5,037 nucleotides of DNA, from positions 1-5,037 of the forward strand of contig QILU01000155.1 of assembly GCA_003233475.1 (NCBI GenBank), in the 5' to 3' direction. Of this stretch, positions 1-5,037 are shown piece after piece. The stretch comes from Ahrensia sp. GTDB lineage: Bacteria; Pseudomonadota; Alphaproteobacteria; Rhizobiales; Rhizobiaceae. The notes under the pieces are model-generated. The model did not search any database. It worked only from the letters and a program-made list of their open reading frames with translations, and was not told where the DNA came from. Numbering within the stretch: the stretch's first letter is position 1; the number at the start of each line of letters is the position of its first letter. A program made the position numbers and the translations under genes.

Positions 1-1358
1 CAACCGTTCGCGCCAATGGTTCTGTGGTGGTATTCGATGGCTTTTTGTCTGTTTATCAGGACAGCAAAAAGAAAAGCGATGATGAGGACAAACGCTTGGT
101 TGCCCTCAAACAAGGCGAGAGCATTAGCCGCGAAAGCATTGAAGCCACCCAACACTTTACTGAACCACCGGCGCGGTATTCCGAAGCCTCTCTCATTAAA
201 AAAATGGAAGAGCTCGGCATTGGTCGACCCTCCACCTACGCTTCCACCTTAAAAACCCTGGAAGACAGAGATTATGTGGTGGTGGACAAGCGCCGCTTGA
301 TCCCGCAGGCCAAAGGCCGGTTGGTGACATCTTTTCTGGAAAGCTTTTTCAACCGCTATGTGGAGTATGATTTCACCGCGTCGCTGGAGGAAAAGCTGGA
401 TAAAATTTCCGCCGGTGATTTGGCGTGGAAAGATGTATTGCGCGAATTCTGGGTGGAATTTTCGGCCGCGGTTGATGATACCAAAGACCTTCGCATTACC
501 GAGGTTCTCGACACCTTGAACGAAGCCCTTGGCCCACTGGCTTTCCCAGAACAAGAAGACGGGGGTGACCCGCGAAAATGCCCAACCTGTGGTGAAGGTC
601 AATTGAGTTTGAAGGTTGGTAAATTTGGCGCGTTCATTGGCTGCTCCAATTATCCTGAATGTAAATTCACCCGCCAACTTGGGGCGGAAGGGTTGGAACA
701 ATCCCAGCAAACCGCCAATGACGGGCCGAAGATTTTAGGAGTAGACCCGGATTCAAGCGAAGAAATCAAGCTGATGGTAGGCCGCTTCGGCCCCTACGTT
801 CAGCGCGGCGAAGGCAAAGAAGCCAGAAACTCCGGCCTGCCAAAAAGCTGGAACCCGGCAGAAGTTGATTATGAAAAAGCCCTGCAATTGCTCGCCCTGC
901 CCCGCACCATCGGCAAACATCCCGAGACGGAAAAAGACATAACCACCCGCTTCGCCCGCTACGGGCCAGTGTTGCAACACGATGGCAAATATGTGGGTTT
1001 GGAAACCGATGATGAAGTGTTCTCCGTTGGTTTGAACCGCGCCGTGACATTGATTGCCGAAGCTAAAGACAACCCAAAAGGCCGTGGGCGTGGTGCCTCC
1101 AACTTAAAGGATCTGGGCGAACACCCGGACCTGGAAGGCCCCGTATCTGTGAAAGACGGGCGTTTTGGCCCCTATGTCAACCACGGCAAAATCAACGCCA
1201 CTATCCCTAAGGATATCGATCCGCAATCTGTGACTATGGAACAGGCGGTTCAACTGCTGATTGCGCGTATTGAAAAGATGGGCAAGAAGCCGCCGAAGAA
1301 AAAGAAGAAGAAGGCCGCAGCCAAGAAGAAAAAGCCCACCGCCAAAAAGGCCGAGTAG
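1..1358 (+). CDS. topA: DNA topoisomerase I (type IA), C-terminal part, 5' end outside window
   Basis: Type IA topoisomerase relaxes negatively supercoiled DNA through a transient 5'-phosphotyrosine link. The open frame runs from the window edge (first full codon at base 3) to TAG at 1356-1358, giving 451 codons, roughly the C-terminal half of a usual 850-900-residue TopA. The Toprim domain and catalytic tyrosine are not in view. It opens with TVRANGSVVVFDGF, typical of the core, so the in-frame GTG codons near base 24 are internal. The core motif GIGRPSTYAS is at about bases 207-236. One Cys4 zinc ribbon (C-x2-C-x17-C-x5-C, bases 579-662) follows. Three degenerate C-terminal topoisomerase repeats come next, each with an RFGPYV-like core (about 735-800, 906-1000, 1110-1190); the middle one is worn to RYGPVL. 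The tail (1284-1355) is a Lys/Ala/Pro stretch likely to bind DNA non-specifically. E. coli TopA instead has three Cys4 ribbons. Identification is secure. Confidence 0.97.
   Translation, partial: TVRANGSVVVFDGFLSVYQDSKKKSDDEDKRLVALKQGESISRESIEATQHFTEPPARYSEASLIKKMEELGIGRPSTYASTLKTLEDRDYVVVDKRRLIPQAKGRLVTSFLESFFNRYVEYDFTASLEEKLDKISAGDLAWKDVLREFWVEFSAAVDDTKDLRITEVLDTLNEALGPLAFPEQEDGGDPRKCPTCGEGQLSLKVGKFGAFIGCSNYPECKFTRQLGAEGLEQSQQTANDGPKILGVDPDSSEEIKLMVGRFGPYVQRGEGKEARNSGLPKSWNPAEVDYEKALQLLALPRTIGKHPETEKDITTRFARYGPVLQHDGKYVGLETDDEVFSVGLNRAVTLIAEAKDNPKGRGRGASNLKDLGEHPDLEGPVSVKDGRFGPYVNHGKINATIPKDIDPQSVTMEQAVQLLIARIEKMGKKPPKKKKKKAAAKKKKPTAKKAE
576..680 (+). other. Cys4 zinc-ribbon coding segment of TopA
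   Basis: The encoded segment has CPTC, then GKFGAFIGC, then PEC, spaced C-x2-C-x17-C-x5-C. This is the classic topoisomerase DNA-binding zinc ribbon. The KFGAFIG core resembles the RFGPYV cores of the three downstream repeats that lack cysteines, consistent with those repeats being ribbon relatives that lost the metal site (family knowledge). Confidence 0.9.
1284..1355 (+). repeat. AAG/AAA-rich low-complexity tract encoding the TopA lysine tail
   Basis: This purine-rich stretch of 24 codons encodes about 15 lysines with scattered Ala, Pro and Thr, ending in AKKAE just before the TAG. It contains runs of AAG and AAA codons, including six consecutive lysine codons. Such tails on bacterial TopA are expected to be disordered and to bind DNA. 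The tract is simple-sequence DNA and could vary in length between strains. Confidence 0.75.
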
Positions 1359-1379
1359 ATTGGCAGAAAGCAGTTTTTC

Positions 1380-3689
1380 GTGTCGAAAGTGAAAAAACCC
1401 AAAAAAGGAAGCGGAAGCAGGAACAAGGGCAAACGCGCCCCCATGCCCTCCATTGAAGAACTCCTGGAGTTTTTGACCGACAATCCGAAACTTAGTGGCA
1501 AGCGCGAAATTGCCCGCGCATTTGGATTAAAAGGCCAGCAAAAAATCACCCTGAAGGCCATGCTGAAAGAATTGCAGGACGAGGGGCTTCTTAAAAAAGA
1601 AGGCAAACGCTTTTCCAAACCGGGCACCCTGCCCTCAGTCACTGTGCTGGACATTAAGGAGCGTGAAAAAGATGGCGGGCTGATCGCCTATCCGGTGCAA
1701 TGGAATGAAGATACGGATGGCAAATTACCAAAAGTCTCAATAGTCAATCACGCTCGTTCCAAAGCACCCGTTGCGGGGGTTGGTGATCGGGTGCTGGCGC
1801 GAATTTCAAGTGTTGAGCGAGGCCTGCCCCGCGCCCGGGTGATGAAAATACTTGACCGTGGCGGTGGCACAGTCTTGGGCGTTTACCGCCCCTATAAAAC
1901 CCCGGAAAACGGGTTTGTTGGACGCATCGAACCCACCGAACGCAAACAAGACGAGTTGGTGGTTCATGAAAAGAATATTGGTGAAGCAAAGCCCGGTGAT
2001 CTGGTTGAAGTCACCGTCATTGGCAAAAACACCCATGGCTTAAAACAAGCCAAGGTGGATAAAATCATTGGCGATCTGAATTCCGAAAAAGCTATTTCCC
2101 TCATCGCATTGCACCAGTTTTCTATCCCTACGGATTTCCCGGAAGATGTATTGAAAGAGGCGAATTCCGCCGGTGATGCCGACATGAAAAAGCGCGAAGA
2201 CTGGCGCGAACTGCCTCTCATCACCATCGATCCGGCGGATGCCAAGGATCACGATGATGCCATTTACGCGGAACCAGACCAGGAACCCACCAATGAAGGC
2301 GGGGTGATCGTCACGGTGGCGATTGCGGATGTAAGCTGGTATGTGCGCCCCAAGAGCGCACTGGACAAAGAAGCCCTGTTGCGCGGAAATTCGGTTTATT
2401 TTCCAGACCGGGTTGTGCCCATGCTGCCTGAACGAATTTCCAATGATCTGTGCTCGCTGAAAGAAAATGTGGATCGTCCGGCACTGGCTGTGCGCATGAC
2501 ATTTGCAGAAAACGGCCGCAAAATTCGCCATACATTCCATCGCGTCATGATGCGTTCCCATGCGCGCCTTTCCTACCAGGAGGCGCAAACGGCAATCGAT
2601 GGAAATGATGCCCCCCGCGCCCAACCCTGGCTGGAGCCGGTATTGAAACCGTTGTGGGAAGCCTATGAAGTTCTAAAACGGGGTCGCGAATACCGCCAGC
2701 CGCTTGAGCTGGATATGCCGGAGCGAAAAATTCTGCTGAATGAAGATGGCAGTGTGAACCGGGTGATTGTACCGCCGCGTCTGGACGCCCATAAGCTGGT
2801 GGAAGAGTTTATGATTCAAGCCAATGTGGCAACCGCCGAGACGCTGGAAAAGCGCAAGCAAAAACTTATCTACCGCATCCATGACGCACCAACTCTGGCC
2901 AAACTGGAAAGCCTGCGCGAATTTCTGCGCACCATGGCCATTCCACTGGCCAAAGGTGGTGAAATAAAACCTGCAACCTTCAATGGCATTTTGGCTCAGG
3001 TGCAGGACACGGACAATAAAGAACTGGTCAATTCGGTTGTACTGCGCTCCCAAAGCCAGGCGGAATACAACCCGGTGAATATCGGCCATTTTGGTCTGAA
3101 TTTGAAAAAATACGCCCACTTCACCTCCCCCATCCGCCGTTATGCCGATTTAATTGTGCATCGCGCCCTGGTGGCGACGCTAAAACTGGGGGATGGCGGA
3201 TTGACGCTTGTGGAAGAAGAACGGCTTGAACAGATTGCGCAGGAGATTTCAGACACCGAACGGCGCGCCATGCAGGCGGAACGCCAAACCGTCGATCGGT
3301 TGATCTCGGCGCATCTGGCCGATAAAATCGGTGCCCAATTTCATGGCCGTATTAATGGTGTAACCCGTTCCGGGCTGTTCATCACCCTGGCTGATACTGG
3401 AGCGGACGGTTTTATCCCCATTTCTAAACTGGGGGATGACTATTATATCTATGATGAGGTCTCCCACCGGGTGGTAGGGGAGCGCAGCAATCTCATGTAC
3501 CAGATGGGAGATTTTGTGGAGGTAAAACTGTTGGAAGCCGCACCGATGGCGGGCGCATTACTGTTTGAAATGATTAGCGAAGGGCGCAAAGGTGAGGGTC
3601 TGCCCCGTTCAAAGCGTTCGCGGCCCGGTTCACCTTCGGGAAAACCCAGGCGTTCCAAGAGATCCAATCGCTTCGGCAAGAGAAAATAA
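1380..3689 (+). CDS. rnr: Ribonuclease R (RNase II/RNB family 3'-5' exoribonuclease)
   Basis: RNase R is a processive 3'-5' hydrolytic exoribonuclease that degrades structured RNA such as rRNA fragments and defective mRNAs. The 769 residues show the full architecture: a basic N-terminal extension (1-22), winged-helix domain (about 24-78, with GKREIARAFGLKG), two cold-shock/OB domains (about 85-235), RNB catalytic domain (about 275-605), S1 domain (about 650-732) and a Lys/Arg/Ser tail (733-769). The RNB metal-binding motif IDPADAKDHDDA supplies D284, D290, D292 and D293, the expected four aspartates; YAHFTSPIRRYAD at 578-590 is the second signature. Length is normal. The GTG at 1380 lies 21 bases after the topA stop and has no good Shine-Dalgarno. 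An in-frame ATG at 1443 (residue 22) is the alternative, but lysine-rich starts are usual in alphaproteobacterial homologues, so GTG is preferred. It is probably co-transcribed with topA. Confidence 0.96.
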   Translation: MSKVKKPKKGSGSRNKGKRAPMPSIEELLEFLTDNPKLSGKREIARAFGLKGQQKITLKAMLKELQDEGLLKKEGKRFSKPGTLPSVTVLDIKEREKDGGLIAYPVQWNEDTDGKLPKVSIVNHARSKAPVAGVGDRVLARISSVERGLPRARVMKILDRGGGTVLGVYRPYKTPENGFVGRIEPTERKQDELVVHEKNIGEAKPGDLVEVTVIGKNTHGLKQAKVDKIIGDLNSEKAISLIALHQFSIPTDFPEDVLKEANSAGDADMKKREDWRELPLITIDPADAKDHDDAIYAEPDQEPTNEGGVIVTVAIADVSWYVRPKSALDKEALLRGNSVYFPDRVVPMLPERISNDLCSLKENVDRPALAVRMTFAENGRKIRHTFHRVMMRSHARLSYQEAQTAIDGNDAPRAQPWLEPVLKPLWEAYEVLKRGREYRQPLELDMPERKILLNEDGSVNRVIVPPRLDAHKLVEEFMIQANVATAETLEKRKQKLIYRIHDAPTLAKLESLREFLRTMAIPLAKGGEIKPATFNGILAQVQDTDNKELVNSVVLRSQSQAEYNPVNIGHFGLNLKKYAHFTSPIRRYADLIVHRALVATLKLGDGGLTLVEEERLEQIAQEISDTERRAMQAERQTVDRLISAHLADKIGAQFHGRINGVTRSGLFITLADTGADGFIPISKLGDDYYIYDEVSHRVVGERSNLMYQMGDFVEVKLLEAAPMAGALLFEMISEGRKGEGLPRSKRSRPGSPSGKPRRSKRSNRFGKRK

Positions 3690-3695
3690 TATATC

Positions 3696-4109
3696 ATGAG
3701 TGTTGATATTCACACTGACATCATAAACGATCAACCGCCCCGCCCGGTTCGTCCCGCCATAATAAAAGGCATCAAATGCCGCTGTCCAAAATGCGGCGAG
3801 GGCAAAATGTTTAAGGACTGGCTCAAAGTTGTACCATCGTGCGCGGTGTGCGGCGAAGAACTGCACCACGAACAGGCGCAGGATTTTCCGCCCTATATTA
3901 TTATCTTAATTGTCGGGCACGTTCTCGTCACCTTGATCATGATCGCTGAAAGCAATTTCGATTGGTCGCTCATCACCCACCTGATGATCTGGATCCCCCT
4001 TTCCCTGATATTGTCGCTGGCGCTGATGCAACCGGTAAAAGGCGGCGTTGTTGGAATGCAATGGGCGCTTCGAATGTTCGGTTTTGATGAGAATTCTCAA
4101 GATGACTAA
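3696..4109 (+). CDS. DUF983 family small membrane protein with zinc-ribbon-like cysteines
   Basis: This 137-residue protein fits the DUF983 family, whose function is unknown to me. After a 20-residue hydrophilic N-terminus it has CRCPKCGEGKMF (C28, C30, C33) and CAVCGEE (C49, C52), two CxxC knuckles likely to bind zinc. Next comes the family-typical H-H-E-x-A-Q-D-F-P-P-Y segment at 57-67. Two hydrophobic stretches follow (about 66-85 and 92-112), suggesting two membrane helices with the ribbon probably cytoplasmic. The C-terminal GVVGMQWALRMFGF is also family-like. The ATG lies 6 bases after the rnr stop, with only a weak upstream AAGAGA, so translational coupling is likely. The NUDIX start overlaps its last codons. 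Family membership is confident; any biochemical role would be speculation. Confidence 0.88.
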   Translation: MSVDIHTDIINDQPPRPVRPAIIKGIKCRCPKCGEGKMFKDWLKVVPSCAVCGEELHHEQAQDFPPYIIILIVGHVLVTLIMIAESNFDWSLITHLMIWIPLSLILSLALMQPVKGGVVGMQWALRMFGFDENSQDD

Positions 4110-4572
4110 GGGCCCGCTCAGGCATAAAATAAGCCGGGACGCCATGGAACGTGCCGCGGTATTGGACGGCTCCAAACGCAGCCCCAACATGCCCCCAAAA
4201 GATGCCGCAACGCTGATCATTTTGGATGGAACAGGCTCGGATACAAAAGTGCTGATGGGCCGCCGCCACGAGGGACATCAATTCATGCCCGGGCTTTTTG
4301 TATTTCCCGGTGGGCGGGTTGACCGCTTTGACGGCTCTGTTCCCGCTGGCAACGAGTTCAACAAAACCGTTGAGGACAAAATTTACAAGAACCTGCGCGC
4401 CAAACCATCGCGCCGCCGCGTCCGCGCGCTTGGTCTTGCAGCCTTAAGAGAAACCTACGAGGAAGCGGGCCTGTTGCTTGGAGAAAAAGGCGGCGGGTTC
4501 AAAGCAGAACATCCCGATTGGCGCGCCTTTAGTGAATTGGGTGTTACCCCCGCTTGGTGGCGCGTGCCATAA
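4102..4572 (+). CDS. NUDIX hydrolase, N-terminal half of a frameshifted gene
   Basis: NUDIX enzymes hydrolyse nucleoside diphosphates linked to another group, X. Substrate cannot be inferred here. The 156 residues from ATG 4102 include PPKDAATLIILDG (first strand), the conserved MPGLFVFPGGRVD and, after a long insertion, ALRETYEEAGLLLG. The last matches the REUXEEXGU part of the Nudix box (R116, E117, E120, E121, G123), so the metal-binding residues are present. G71 to R116 spans 45 positions against 14 in a canonical box, so about 30 residues are inserted, including basic KPSRRRVR. The frame ends in GVTPAWWRVP and TAA at 4570-4572, cutting off the C-terminal third, which lies in another frame downstream. 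ATG 4102 overlaps the DUF983 stop by 8 bases; ATG 4087 would add five residues and is the alternative. As it stands the product would probably be unstable or inactive. Confidence 0.82.
   Translation: MTKGPLRHKISRDAMERAAVLDGSKRSPNMPPKDAATLIILDGTGSDTKVLMGRRHEGHQFMPGLFVFPGGRVDRFDGSVPAGNEFNKTVEDKIYKNLRAKPSRRRVRALGLAALRETYEEAGLLLGEKGGGFKAEHPDWRAFSELGVTPAWWRVP
4547..4551 (+). other. Probable frameshift site (run of five C) in the NUDIX gene
   Basis: The upstream frame reads GVTP then diverges into AWWRVP-stop, while the frame one base back reads RLVARAITPPGRTRRFD, the normal continuation of the family. The downstream frame is closed by TGA at 4533, so the switch must lie between about 4536 and 4572. 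One extra C in the run would give GVTPRLVARAITPP without interruption. The span 4102-4853 is 752 bases, one short of a whole number of codons, as expected for a single missing base. Confidence 0.75.
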
Positions 4573-4853
4573 CCCCGCCGGGTCGTACCCGCCGTTTTGA
4601 TGCGTGGTTCTTTGCAACCCGCGCTGAACATATTGCCCACCGCTTGCCTGAAGGCACCGGTCCGTCGGGAGAATTGCAGGATTTACACTGGCTCAACCTT
4701 GAACAAGCCAAACAGCTCGAATTGCCGGAAATTACCGTTACCGTGCTCGAAGAATTACAAAACCGGCTGGCGCAGGACCCTAGACTTTCACCAACAACGA
4801 GCGTGCCTTTTTTCCATTTGAAAGGTAAAATGTTCATGCGCGATATCATCTAA
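4554..4853 (+). CDS. NUDIX hydrolase, C-terminal fragment in the shifted frame
   Basis: This open frame (99 codons from TTG 4554 to TAA 4851-4853) carries the remainder of the same NUDIX protein. It has VARAITPPGRTRRFDAWFF, which completes the core sheet in relatives, then GELQDLHWLNLEQA and LPEITVTVLEELQNRL near the end. No convincing Shine-Dalgarno precedes the TTG, and isolated NUDIX C-termini are not known to me as proteins, so independent translation is unlikely. Its sequence appears intact, with no further stop or frame break, which argues for a recent lesion or a base-calling error rather than an old decayed gene. Joined with the upstream half it would make 250 residues. Confidence 0.7.
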   Translation: MVARAITPPGRTRRFDAWFFATRAEHIAHRLPEGTGPSGELQDLHWLNLEQAKQLELPEITVTVLEELQNRLAQDPRLSPTTSVPFFHLKGKMFMRDII

Positions 4854-4854
4854 C

Positions 4855-4883
4855 TTGACATTTATCCGCAGTGTCGTAACTAA
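4855..4883 (+). promoter_or_regulatory. Possible sigma-70-type promoter for rpmG
   Basis: TTGACA at 4855-4860, preceded by C, matches the housekeeping -35 consensus, including the alphaproteobacterial form CTTGAC. About 16 bases later is TAACTA (4877-4882), a poor -10 match. It sits directly after the NUDIX stop and would leave a leader of about 60 bases before rpmG. A separate promoter for a highly expressed ribosomal protein is sensible, but the weak -10 keeps this tentative. Confidence 0.35.
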
Positions 4884-4938
4884 CCCCAAAATGAAAGTGG
4901 CAATCAACTTCTTGACGCGTACTTTCCCATAATTTTCT

Positions 4939-4942
4939 AGGA
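4939..4942 (+). promoter_or_regulatory. Shine-Dalgarno of rpmG
   Basis: AGGA lies seven bases before the ATG at 4950. It is the clearest ribosome binding site in the window, in keeping with strong translation of a ribosomal protein, and it fixes the rpmG start. Confidence 0.75.
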
Positions 4943-4949
4943 TACGACC

Positions 4950-5037
4950 ATGGCCAAGGCGACCACCATCAAGGTGAAACTGAACTCGACAGCAGACACC
5001 GGGTTTTATTACGTCACCAAAAAGAATTCGCGCACCA
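4950..5037 (+). CDS. rpmG: 50S ribosomal protein L33 (bL33), 3' end outside window
   Basis: bL33 is a small protein of the large ribosomal subunit, near the E site. The 29 codons visible read [20 protein letters not shown] followed by YVTKKNSRT, which matches the N-terminal half of the usual 55-residue protein. The positions where zinc-binding L33 has its first CxxC carry STADTG instead, so this is the Cys-free (C-) type typical of proteobacteria. The start is set by the AGGA just upstream. It lies 96 bases beyond the NUDIX stop, a longer gap than any other here, so it may be transcribed separately. No sequence oddity is seen in the visible part. Confidence 0.95.
   Translation, partial: MAKATTIKVKLNSTADTGFYYVTKKNSRT

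Noticed and set aside
16..252. Short + strand open frame of 78 codons in the topA start region
   Set aside because: It is an out-of-frame shadow of topA, which has strong family motifs through the same bases.
249..710. Minus-strand open frame of 153 codons inside topA
   Set aside because: It lies opposite conserved TopA core and zinc-ribbon sequence and has no recognisable motif.
1250..1654. Minus-strand open frame with long Phe/Leu runs across the topA-rnr junction
   Set aside because: The Phe-rich stretches are simply the complement of the AAG/AAA lysine codons; no signal peptide or family resemblance beyond that.
2040..2624. Minus-strand open frame of 194 codons inside rnr
   Set aside because: It is antisense to the RNB catalytic domain, where the + strand shows clear family motifs. 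The translated product has no recognisable domain and reflects codon bias of the real gene.
2673..3119. Minus-strand open frame of 148 codons inside rnr
   Set aside because: Antisense to the conserved RNB domain, with no supporting start site or domain.
4089..4098. Perfect 10-base palindrome GAGAATTCTC just before the NUDIX start
   Set aside because: It is inside the DUF983 coding sequence and isolated. A palindrome this short is expected by chance, with no second copy to suggest an operator.
4547..4572. Programmed -1 ribosomal frameshift joining the NUDIX halves
   Set aside because: The codons at the run are ACC CCC GCT; slipping back keeps pairing for only one of the two tRNAs, and I see no obvious downstream stem or pseudoknot or stimulatory Shine-Dalgarno. 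A missing base is simpler.
4893..4926. Rho-independent terminator after the NUDIX gene
   Set aside because: The 6-bp GAAAGT/ACTTTC stem is AT-rich, has a loop of over 20 bases and no following T run.
4928..4933. CATAAT as a -10 box for rpmG
   Set aside because: It matches the consensus at five of six bases, but no -35 lies at proper spacing (CTTGAC at 4911 is only about 10 bases away). Transcription would begin within or after the Shine-Dalgarno.
1..5037. A novel defence, mobile or secondary-metabolism system
   Set aside because: No transposase, integrase, direct-repeat array, toxin-antitoxin pair or unusual gene cluster is visible; all genes belong to known housekeeping or widespread families.

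Overview
The window is a segment of an alphaproteobacterial chromosome carrying housekeeping genes, all on the + strand. In order it holds the C-terminal half of DNA topoisomerase I (topA), RNase R (rnr), a small DUF983 membrane protein, a NUDIX hydrolase gene interrupted by an apparent frameshift, and the first 29 codons of ribosomal protein L33 (rpmG). The alphaproteobacterial assignment rests on this gene order, which I recall as common in that class, and on family-level features: a Cys-free L33, RNase R with D-H-D-D in its active site, and a TopA with one zinc ribbon followed by degenerate C-terminal repeats and a lysine-rich tail. Base composition looks only slightly above 50% GC by eye. 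I cannot name a genus.

Layout. Positions 1-1358 are the 3' part of topA; its start, Toprim domain and catalytic tyrosine lie upstream. After 21 bases comes rnr (1380-3689, probably GTG start), then after 6 bases the DUF983 gene (3696-4109). The NUDIX reading frame starts inside the end of DUF983 (ATG at 4102, 8-base overlap). Its N-terminal half stops at 4572, and the conserved C-terminal half continues in another frame to 4853. A 96-base gap (4854-4949) has a possible -35 element and a clear Shine-Dalgarno before rpmG, which runs off the window at 5037.

The tight spacing and lack of any convincing terminator from topA through the NUDIX gene suggest one transcriptional unit, with rpmG possibly having its own promoter. 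TopA relaxes negative supercoils behind RNA polymerase, RNase R degrades structured RNA, and L33 belongs to the large ribosomal subunit. The roles of the DUF983 and NUDIX proteins in this neighbourhood are not known to me.

I see no mobile element, CRISPR array, tRNA/rRNA or defence system. The most notable item is the NUDIX frame break at a run of five C (4547-4551). Restoring one base there joins the two halves into a complete protein of 250 residues. It is either a sequencing error or a real inactivating change, and the window alone cannot say which.
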